A stretch of DNA of 48,890 nucleotides, from assembly GCA_902810705.1 (NCBI GenBank), contig CADDYU010000012.1, positions 1-48,890 of the forward strand, read 5' to 3'. The position numbers and the translations under genes are program-made. Of this stretch, positions 20,354 through 27,431 are shown in pieces. The first letter of the stretch is position 1; each line of letters begins with the position of its first letter. The notes under the pieces are model-generated. The model was not told the origin of the DNA. It ran no database searches and saw only the letters and a list, made by a program, of their open reading frames with translations. Origin of the DNA: Methylococcaceae bacterium. Lineage in GTDB: Bacteria > Pseudomonadota > Gammaproteobacteria > Methylococcales > Methylococcaceae.

Positions 20354-21073
20354 ATGAGCGAAACCCAGAAATCCGGCTCGAGCGTTAAGGCGGAAGGGCA
20401 TACCGTCAAGCGCTTTGACGGGGAGTTGAGCCGGCTTCAACTTCGGGTGCTGGAGATTGGCGGTCTGGCTCTATCGCAGCTGAAGGACGCGCTTCATGCA
20501 TTGAAGCACAAAGATTTGGTGTTAGCCCGCAAGATCGCGCCACGGGAGAACGAACTCGATCTGCTTGAGGTCGAGACTGACGCGGATATCGTCAGCCTTA
20601 TCGCCCGCCGGTGCCCCGTCGGCGGAGATTTGAGATTGGTAATGTCGGTATCCAAGAGTGTGACCGATCTGGAGCGGATCGGAGACGAGGCCATACGCAT
20701 CGCCAACATTGCCCTGCAAATTTATGGCAGCGGCAGTATCGATCCCAGTGATCACATGCTTAGAGATGTGAATGTGATGGGATCATTGGCGGTCGATGCC
20801 TTGGAGAAAGTCTTGCACGCCTTCGATAAGTTGGATGAAGCATCGGCGCTGGAAATCATCGAAGCCCATCGGCAGCTTGAGGAGGAATTCGAGGCGGGTC
20901 TGCGTCGATTGCTTACCTACGTCATGGAGGACGCCCGTAACATTGGATTCGCGGTCAGCATGGTATTGATCATTAAAGCCTTGGAGCGCATCGGCGCTCA
21001 CGCCCAAAATCTCGCGGAATATGTAATTTATCAAGTCGAGGGCAAGGACGTCCGGCACCAAACCTCCTCGTAA
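20354..21073 (+). CDS. phoU: Phosphate signalling regulator PhoU
   Basis: PhoU is a cytosolic all-helical protein that links PstSCAB transport state to the PhoR-PhoB two-component system and keeps the Pho response off when phosphate is ample. The 239-residue product has two tandem three-helix PhoU repeats (about residues 20-110 and 125-220) with metal-binding E/DxxxD motifs such as DLERIGDEA and ALERIGAHAQN. It follows pstB by 10 nt and ends the operon. No phoB or phoR is in the window. Confidence 0.95.
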   Translation: MSETQKSGSSVKAEGHTVKRFDGELSRLQLRVLEIGGLALSQLKDALHALKHKDLVLARKIAPRENELDLLEVETDADIVSLIARRCPVGGDLRLVMSVSKSVTDLERIGDEAIRIANIALQIYGSGSIDPSDHMLRDVNVMGSLAVDALEKVLHAFDKLDEASALEIIEAHRQLEEEFEAGLRRLLTYVMEDARNIGFAVSMVLIIKALERIGAHAQNLAEYVIYQVEGKDVRHQTSS

Positions 21074-21160
21074 ATTCCTCGCTTTTTACCTGCCTGGTCG
21101 ATCTGCCAAGGCTTCTAGTCCTGGGATGGCGGAACCTGCATGCGGAATGACGCAATCTCC

Positions 21161-21191
21161 CGTTGAAATCTTCTAATTTTGGCCCTATTTA
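21161..21191 (+). promoter_or_regulatory. Sigma-32-like heat-shock promoter of hsp20
   Basis: A -35 CGTTGAAA (21161-21168) and a -10 CCCTATTTA (21183-21191) are separated by 14 nt. They match the heat-shock consensus CTTGAAA-N13-17-CCCCATNTA with one mismatch in the -10 and about one in the -35. Transcription would start near 21198, leaving a leader of about 50 nt. Confidence 0.75.
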
Positions 21192-21247
21192 AAGGAAAAA
21201 ATAACAATGCCTTTCGTATTGGTTATTTTGATTAAGGAGTAAACATT

Positions 21248-21751
21248 ATGGCTAACGAAACAAATCAACCAACGCAAACCGCCGGGAAAGAGGTTTCCCA
21301 GCCCTCCCGCGGCCAATTTTTGAGCCCCTTGGACGAGTTCGATCAATGGTTGGATGAAGTTCGGCGCAACTGGCTGAGCCCGTTTTGGCTCGGACGCAAT
21401 TTTCCTGATGCGGGATCGGTATTTGGTGGACGATGGCCGCGAGTCGACGTAATCGACCGAGAGGACGAAGTGTTCGTCCGCGCGGAGCTGCCGGGCGTCA
21501 GCAAGGAGAACCTGGATGTTTCGGTGAATGAAAATACGCTGTCCATCCGCGCTACGACCCAGAAGGAAGAAAAGGAGGAAAAAGGCCAATACCATCGGCG
21601 CGAATTGAGCCGTGGAGAATTCCAGCGGACGGTGCGACTGCCTGGCCCCATCGAGAGCGAGAAAGCTAAGGCGACGTTCAAAGATGGCATTCTGGAATTG
21701 ACCCTACCCAAGGCGCCTGGCTTCAAGCGCCAAACTATCAAGGTCGAATGA
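21248..21751 (+). CDS. Small heat-shock protein, Hsp20/alpha-crystallin family
   Basis: An ATP-independent holdase that binds unfolding proteins. The 167-residue product has an N-terminal arm (residues 1-58). The alpha-crystallin domain (about 59-160) contains the RRELSRGEFQRTVRLP segment and the conserved GILELTLPK motif near the end. AAGGAG lies 7 nt before the ATG. It stands alone between a sigma-32-like promoter and a strong terminator, so it is a monocistronic heat-shock gene. Clients and oligomer state cannot be told. Confidence 0.94.
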   Translation: MANETNQPTQTAGKEVSQPSRGQFLSPLDEFDQWLDEVRRNWLSPFWLGRNFPDAGSVFGGRWPRVDVIDREDEVFVRAELPGVSKENLDVSVNENTLSIRATTQKEEKEEKGQYHRRELSRGEFQRTVRLPGPIESEKAKATFKDGILELTLPKAPGFKRQTIKVE

Positions 21752-21757
21752 TCTTGC

Positions 21758-21793
21758 GACGGTCGCGGTAAAAAACCGCGACCGTCTCTAATC
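21758..21793 (+). terminator. Terminator after hsp20
   Basis: The 12-bp perfect stem GACGGTCGCGGT/ACCGCGACCGTC (21758-21769/21775-21786) with an A5 loop is followed by the T-rich run TCTAATCT. It lies 6 nt after the hsp20 stop. Confidence 0.85.
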
Positions 21794-22366
21794 TCTATGA
21801 TCGACTTCCTGAAGCCTGACGTGCACTGATTGTTCTTTTAGCCAAGGACTGTTCAGTCACTTCAAAAAGCGCGAAAAAGACTCTGATAGGCGCCGAGATG
21901 GCTGACTGCCGTGATGTTGGCATCTTCTTCATCGAAGGTCGAGCCTATTTGCTTGCAGCATTCCGTTAACTCACTTCACGCTCCTTTTCGAAGAAGGTGA
22001 AGAATCTCTGACTCAACGGAAGGGGCGAGTCTGGTAGTGTAATCGGCCTCCAGCCTGATTGTTAATACTGGAGGCTGAATATCAAGGATAATGATCATGC
22101 TCGGTGGTCATGTCGCTCAAGGGTCATATCACAGCAAGGCCGGATCAATGAGGATGACCAAATCAGCGAGACTTTGAGCATTGATCTGAATTCTGCTCAG
22201 TCGGTGATGGGTTTAAATAGTTGATGATTTTTACCCCTGTGTACGACGCTGCATGACCTTTTAAAGCCATTCCGGAGTGTCGAAATATTTTACGTTTCGT
22301 AGCATTCGCGCTAGCTGAAGAATTAAGCTTTTCGTAAGGCTTTAATTAGAAAAGACAATTGCTTTT
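21794..22366. other. Long intergenic region before the PEP-CTERM gene
   Basis: About 570 nt with no supported gene on either strand. It contains a perfect inverted repeat GCCTCCAG/CTGGAGGC (22046-22053/22068-22075, 14-nt loop) without a T tract. It becomes AT-rich toward the sigma-54-like promoter at 22367. An upstream activating sequence would be expected here, but I cannot identify one. Confidence 0.5.
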
Positions 22367-22382
22367 TGGCGCGCATGATGCA
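22367..22382 (+). promoter_or_regulatory. Sigma-54-like -24/-12 promoter of the PEP-CTERM gene
   Basis: TGGCGCGCATGATGCA fits the consensus TGGCAC-R-N4-TTGCW at 14 of 16 positions. The invariant GG (-24) and GC (-12) are exactly spaced. Transcription would begin near 22393, about 90 nt before the ATG. PEP-CTERM genes in several lineages carry such promoters. It needs an enhancer-binding activator, which the adjacent VpsR-like protein may not be able to supply. Confidence 0.6.
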
Positions 22383-22484
22383 TTAATGCTTTGACCGAAA
22401 ATTAGAGCTTATCCTTGGTGCTCGCGTTTTCTGAGCTAAATCAACATGCCTCTAGCAGAGAAATTTCGACAAGGAGTCTAAACC

Positions 22485-23402
22485 ATGAAGCACTTTAAGA
22501 CGAAAGCTTTAACGATAGCGACTGCAGTAACGCTCGGCGTGGGAATAGCAGGAAACGCGCAGGCGGGCGCGAAGGCATTTTCGAATCTAAATGCCTCTCT
22601 AGCGATCTTTCACAGCAGTGGCGCTCAATACGATTTCGGTGATTTTAGCTCACTCTCCGTTCAAAATAGCAGCACAGACAATGCCGCCTTGAATGGAGTC
22701 AGCGATGCGCATACCGCAGGGCCTAGTACAGGTAATGTCGATGTTCAGCAAGCCGTAGTCGGTACAGGTGCGCCTGGCGAAAACGTTTTCACTCAACAAG
22801 CGCCATTCGGGGGTTACTTCTCGAGAGGTGATGCGATTTTGCAGGGCGCCATTATCACAGGGACGCCTGTTGGCACGCCAGCTACGGCGAATCAAGTCTC
22901 GGAGGTAGAACTCAACAGCAATGGAAATGGGCTTGCGAGCTCAGTGATTCAAAACGGCAGCCAATTCGTATTTTCATTGGCCCAAGCCGATTCCATTAGG
23001 TTTGATCTGGCCGCTAGTGGATTAGCGGAAGCTGCGTTGACTGCGGATAGCCAAAGCCCGCCCTCTCAATCTACGGCAGGGTTTAACTTTGGGTTAGAGC
23101 TCAGGAACCTCGACGCCGGCAATAGTCTAGTCTTTGCATTTAGCCCGGCCCCTGTCAATAATCAGACCATTACGACGTCAACTCCGGGCGATGTAGCTAC
23201 GATTACTCTACCTCAGAGCTCCTTTACGGGAACATCTCCAATGCTCGCGGCTAACACACGTTATAGCTTATCAATTATTAGTAATACTGCTACCTCAGCC
23301 CAAGTAAACGTGGGGCCAACAGTCCCAGAACCGGCGAGCTTGGCCCTTTTAGGCGCTGGCTTGCTGGGGATGTGGGCAACGCGCCGACATCCTACGGCTT
23401 AA
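22485..23402 (+). CDS. PEP-CTERM sorting-domain surface protein
   Basis: A 305-residue exported protein. It has a signal peptide (residues 1-27, ending NAQA), then a Ser/Asn/Gly/Ala-rich beta-type body with almost no charged clusters and no cysteine. The C-terminus is a PEP-CTERM sorting tail: PEP at 281-283, a hydrophobic helix LALLGAGLLGMW, then RR at 300-301. The family is cut and anchored or released by exosortase, usually with exopolysaccharide export; no exosortase is in the window. AAGGAG precedes the ATG. The body domain is not recognised. Confidence 0.9.
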   Translation: MKHFKTKALTIATAVTLGVGIAGNAQAGAKAFSNLNASLAIFHSSGAQYDFGDFSSLSVQNSSTDNAALNGVSDAHTAGPSTGNVDVQQAVVGTGAPGENVFTQQAPFGGYFSRGDAILQGAIITGTPVGTPATANQVSEVELNSNGNGLASSVIQNGSQFVFSLAQADSIRFDLAASGLAEAALTADSQSPPSQSTAGFNFGLELRNLDAGNSLVFAFSPAPVNNQTITTSTPGDVATITLPQSSFTGTSPMLAANTRYSLSIISNTATSAQVNVGPTVPEPASLALLGAGLLGMWATRRHPTA

Positions 23403-23416
23403 TCTCTAGCTATATC

Positions 23417-23453
23417 GGATACGGCTGGGGAAAAGCGTTTCCCGGCTGTATCC
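23417..23453. terminator. Hairpin after the PEP-CTERM gene
   Basis: The left arm GGATACGGCTGGG (from 23417) pairs with the right arm CCCGGCTGTATCC (to 23453), with two G-U pairs and an inner AAA/TTT extension beside one bulged G. It lies 14 nt after the stop codon. There is no poly-T tail, so termination is inferred from position and stability. Confidence 0.55.
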
Positions 23454-24277
23454 ATTCCTAAGGGATCGAGAGGGCTATCCGACGGCAACTTAACGGGTGA
23501 AGTCCTCGCATTGATAGCTTCAATAATGACCTTTCGAGCACTTTGGGCTGCTTGAATTGCTGGCAAATCGCGATCGTTGCACGGCAGCGTCGTATCGAGG
23601 TCTGTTCGAGACAGGCTAGCAAAGGTGCCTTTTAGATCAGCAATAACCTGAGCATCTCTTAAACCATCAGCTTGAAAGGCGCTCACAAAGATCACTGCTT
23701 CCAAGGGGCACAGGGATAGTCCCAATCCTTCACTCCATACTTCTCTTGGCCTACTTAGGCCTTAATTAGGATGATGCGGGTCTAGCTATCGTCTGAGAGA
23801 GACGAGCTTTTCCAAAACTCCCTGCTCTCGACGTATCACATGGCATACCGAATGTCTCCAACCGGCCATGCTGTCTATAAATTAGAAGCCGAGATCTCTG
23901 CCGTTCGGCGAAAAATCCAGTCTCAGCTTGCCAGCCAAGCTTGGAGCCCCTCCGCGTAAACTTCATAGTGATCCTCTCACCACATCAAGCAATCCCTTAG
24001 AAATCTCGTCGAATTATTAAGGGTTCCTAGAAAATACTCTACACTTAAGGAGTTCAGCCCAAGCTCGCATTTATTTATTCATCAACTAGAATCTATTGTG
24101 TTCTACTGAAGCAGTGACTTTGAGTAATCATGACATTACTAGCATTTTTTCTGGTGAAATTTTCCAGTCCAAGGAAGGGCGCTTGTTGCTACATATGAAG
24201 ATATTCCGCAGCGAGCGCAACATAACCAGAGAAGGATGTATCAGCAAATCTAGTGGTAGTCGTATAAATCGGGTATT

Positions 24278-24299
24278 TCAGTGATCCAGGAATCACTGA
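24278..24299. promoter_or_regulatory. 8-bp inverted repeat upstream of the methyltransferase
   Basis: TCAGTGAT and ATCACTGA flank CCAGGA (24278-24285/24292-24299). The half-site ATCACTG recurs at 24364. This arrangement could be a dimeric regulator operator 127 nt upstream of the start codon. No sigma-54-type or clear sigma-70 promoter could be assigned. Confidence 0.35.
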
Positions 24300-24426
24300 T
24301 GTCTAGATAGTAGTACTCTGTAATCAATTGCGATTAGGGGCATTAGGATTAAGTACAGACCGGATCACTGTTCAAGCAATTTCACGACTTTTAGTAAATT
24401 AATCTTCAATTGCATGGGAGAAAATC

Positions 24427-25473
24427 ATGCCAACTAAATATGCACAGCAGGATATCGATTTCGAGCACTTGCTTCTTATTGCAGGAGGTCATAGTGCTTT
24501 CCAATTACTTTGGGCGGGTATAGAGCTAGGTTTGTTTAATTTTCTTTCAGCTTCGCCTAGTGCGACGTTTAATGAACTCGCTCTCAGGTTAAAACTGAAA
24601 AGTCAGCCGCTATATATATTATTGACTGGTTTAACGGCACTTGGATTATTAAAAAAAGTGGATGAAGGCTATCGTAATGCCGAGCTCGTTGAGGAGCGGT
24701 TGGTTTCGGGAAAGCCTGGCTACTTAGGAGGAATTCTGGGATGGCAGGCGCATATCGTTTATCCAGGATTACAAAATTTCGTGGAATCACTTAAGCAAAA
24801 CACAAACGTAGGCCTACAACACTTTCCTGGACAAGGAAAAACGTTATACGAAAGACTTGTTAGCTATCCAGAGATCGAAAAAGTTTTCCAGGATGCCATG
24901 AGTGGGCTCTCAGTTCAAGCCAATCAGCACCTCCTAAATGCATACGACTTCAGTCATCTAAGTCATTTAGTCGATGCTGGTGGAGGCGATGCGACAAACG
25001 CCATTGCGCTCGCTCGGCATTATGCGAATCTTAAGGTCACCGTGTTCGACTCTCCCTCGGTCTGCGAAATTGCGCGGCACAACATCATACAAGCCGGCCT
25101 CACTGAACGGATCTTTACCTATCCAGGTGACTTCCTCATTGATCCATTTCCACCCGGTATTGACTCGATCATTTTCTGCCACATCATGCCGATTTGGTCC
25201 GCGGAACGGAACCTCGCTTTACTGAAGAAAGCCTACGCTGCCCTTCCTAAAGGTGGGGCAGTTTTAATTTTTAATATGATGGGAGATGATGACGATACCG
25301 GACCACTCAGTACGGCCTTGGGCTCTCCTTATTTCCTCGCAATCGCCACTGGAGAAGGTATGTTGCACCCTTGGAGGACCTACGAAACGGCTCTCTCGGA
25401 AGCACGATATGCGGAGATCAAGCGCATCGATAACTTGCCTCTCAATCATGGCCTGCTCATTGGCATTAAATAA
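24427..25473 (+). CDS. SAM-dependent O-methyltransferase-like protein
   Basis: A 348-residue protein of the plant-type/CrtF-like O-methyltransferase family (PF00891). The N-terminal winged-helix dimerisation domain spans about residues 15-95. The Rossmann domain has SAM motif I VDAGGGDAT (182-190) and acidic Asp208 in TVFDSP. His252 in CHIMPIWSAE is at the usual catalytic base position (family motif HDWxDE), though the surrounding residues differ. It would methylate a hydroxyl on an unidentified, perhaps aromatic, substrate. GGGAG lies 7 nt before the ATG. It is convergent with the flavoprotein gene, and the whole region is AT-rich. Confidence 0.85.
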   Translation: MPTKYAQQDIDFEHLLLIAGGHSAFQLLWAGIELGLFNFLSASPSATFNELALRLKLKSQPLYILLTGLTALGLLKKVDEGYRNAELVEERLVSGKPGYLGGILGWQAHIVYPGLQNFVESLKQNTNVGLQHFPGQGKTLYERLVSYPEIEKVFQDAMSGLSVQANQHLLNAYDFSHLSHLVDAGGGDATNAIALARHYANLKVTVFDSPSVCEIARHNIIQAGLTERIFTYPGDFLIDPFPPGIDSIIFCHIMPIWSAERNLALLKKAYAALPKGGAVLIFNMMGDDDDTGPLSTALGSPYFLAIATGEGMLHPWRTYETALSEARYAEIKRIDNLPLNHGLLIGIK

Positions 25474-25662
25474 AATGATTTTTATTGTTATATGAAACTA
25501 TTACCCTGGAGGCATCATACAGCTGGCTATTCATAGATAAGAGACTTAAGATTAAGATTAATTTGTGACGATGAATTATTGCCAATTCAATAACACGGTG
25601 AATAAGCCATCTAATTATCATAATTTCTACAGATCCTGTTTTCTAAAGTAAAATAAACAATA

Positions 25663-27405
25663 CTATAACTTAATTATTGTATTTAGCGATGAGGATTTTT
25701 CTTCGAAACCAGGATGCGCCTCTGATGATAGGGAAGGTCGAGGCATTGTCGTTGATTTTGGATTATATCGTCCAGGTGCAATAATCGTATAAGGATCTAG
25801 AGCCGATTTGATGTTGCTCACAACATCCCAGAAAACCTCAGAGTCATGAGCTAAATCTGCCATCGACTGAATGCCGATCCGGTAAGGTATATAGCCAGCG
25901 TCCATAACGGCATTGAATAACGTATAATAACATGCCAGTGCACGCTCCGTTTCGGCCATTTCCTCTTTGTTATAAGCCACTGTGATAACACTTCCTAGGG
26001 CGCGCTCAGTAACCATGTGAACAGTAATAAAGAGATCGAATCCATATTGCTTGAAAATAGGTTCAATGAGCTCATAAAGCCGTAATACTTCATTCCCCAG
26101 CATCGGAATGACTGGTGAAAGCCACAACATGCCGCAATTATCGGCTGCGGGATCGGCTTGGTTCGGAAAATTAGGTGGCAGTCCTCCGCGCCGGCGCCAA
26201 TAGGCTCCGGCAAGAAACCTGCTACTGGGAATTCCTCGGTTCATATCAAAGAGGGCCTTGGCGGCAAGGAGTTTCCCTCTCAAGTTTCGGCCCCACTGGG
26301 AATCGCCTAATAATCCAAGCAGAAAACCACCGACAGCAAGCTTGCGATCAGTGATAAATACAAGCTCTCTGCCTTTGCCCTTTAAGGCTTTGGCAAGCGC
26401 CCTACGGGCGATAGCCACTTGTTGTTTTGTTCCGTAAAGAGCTCCGGAAACATTCCATGCCCCAACACCAGCTTGCTTGCGTAGCTTTTCTCGCACTTCT
26501 TGAGGCAAAGGCACTTTGCCGCCAGACATCTCCAAAGGATAGGTTTGTCCCCCTGAAATCAACCTTAAATCATTGCCGATATGCACGATGCTTCTCAAGG
26601 TGCCATTCATACGTAACGGTCGTAGCCTCTCGACTACAGGTTCAATATCTTCATGCTTCTCAATAAAGCACAAAAAATGATTAATACACTCCGCGGCGGG
26701 CATCAGCCAGAGTCCCAAGCGGGTAACGATACCTAAATTCGATTGGGTGAAGATCCCGTCCAAATAAGGTCCTATTCCATAGGGGAAGAGGTAAGTCGTT
26801 TTGGCCTGGGGGTAATGGCCGAACCCCGTCTTTAATACCTGGCCGTCGGCGAGCACGATCTGCAAGCCAGCCACGGTTTGAAAACGGTTACCATAGGGCG
26901 AATGGCCAAAGCCGCGCTCCAGAATATTCCCCACCAGGCTTGTATCAGGACCGGCTCCCGTGCAATCCATCCACAAAGGGATATTGTTTTCTCGCAAGTA
27001 TTCCGAAAGCTGCCGCTGGGTAACCCCCGGCTCAATGACGGCATAGGCTAATTCTTCATTAACCTCAATGATCCGGTCCATACGACTAAGATCGACAATG
27101 ACCTGTCCCTCTGTCACAGCGCACGCATCGCCATAGCCCCAGTTCTTTCCGCGGCTAATGGGATAGACTGGAATACGGAACTTGCCGGCAACTCGGACAA
27201 TCTCGACAATTTCCTCCGTGGATTTTGGGCTTAGGACGGCCAAAGGCTGGGTACTGAACGATGCGGTACTCCGAGTATAGGCCGTCAAGGACTGCACATC
27301 GCTACGCACATGTTCCCGTCCCAAAAGTTCTGACCACAGCTGGAGCGCTATTCCAATATCCTGCGGACCTGTGAATTCGCTTTCGGAATTTTTTTCGCAG
27401 CTCAT
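25663..27405 (-). CDS. FAD-linked oxidase, VAO/4-cresol dehydrogenase type
   Basis: A 580-residue flavoprotein of the vanillyl-alcohol oxidase/p-cresol methylhydroxylase family. The FAD-binding domain (about residues 52-236) carries SRGKNWGYG (84-92) and a GNILERGFGHSPYGN stretch (159-173). The C-terminal cap ends with the family-like APGRYNP. Members oxidise para-substituted phenols or benzylic alcohols. It is codirectional with prsT, 26 nt downstream, and convergent to the methyltransferase. No signal peptide is visible. Which residue binds FAD covalently, if any, cannot be read reliably. The start ATG lacks a clear ribosome site. No partner cytochrome gene is adjacent. Confidence 0.85.
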   Translation of the reverse strand: MSCEKNSESEFTGPQDIGIALQLWSELLGREHVRSDVQSLTAYTRSTASFSTQPLAVLSPKSTEEIVEIVRVAGKFRIPVYPISRGKNWGYGDACAVTEGQVIVDLSRMDRIIEVNEELAYAVIEPGVTQRQLSEYLRENNIPLWMDCTGAGPDTSLVGNILERGFGHSPYGNRFQTVAGLQIVLADGQVLKTGFGHYPQAKTTYLFPYGIGPYLDGIFTQSNLGIVTRLGLWLMPAAECINHFLCFIEKHEDIEPVVERLRPLRMNGTLRSIVHIGNDLRLISGGQTYPLEMSGGKVPLPQEVREKLRKQAGVGAWNVSGALYGTKQQVAIARRALAKALKGKGRELVFITDRKLAVGGFLLGLLGDSQWGRNLRGKLLAAKALFDMNRGIPSSRFLAGAYWRRRGGLPPNFPNQADPAADNCGMLWLSPVIPMLGNEVLRLYELIEPIFKQYGFDLFITVHMVTERALGSVITVAYNKEEMAETERALACYYTLFNAVMDAGYIPYRIGIQSMADLAHDSEVFWDVVSNIKSALDPYTIIAPGRYNPKSTTMPRPSLSSEAHPGFEEKSSSLNTIIKL

Positions 27406-27431
27406 GCTGGTGTTTTCTTATCGGCCAATTT

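Larger units (their letters stand above)
23403..24426. other. Intergenic region between the PEP-CTERM and methyltransferase genes
   Basis: About 1 kb without a confident gene. It begins with a strong imperfect hairpin (23417-23453). Two minus-strand frames, 23766-23966 (66 residues, ATG with GAGAGG about 7 nt upstream) and 23399-23725 (108 residues from TTG), resemble no family I know. They may be remnants. The last 400 nt are AT-rich and contain the inverted repeat at 24278. Confidence 0.5.

Noticed and set aside
24096-24284. 62-residue frame before the methyltransferase
   Set aside because: It has no ribosome site and no conserved pattern.
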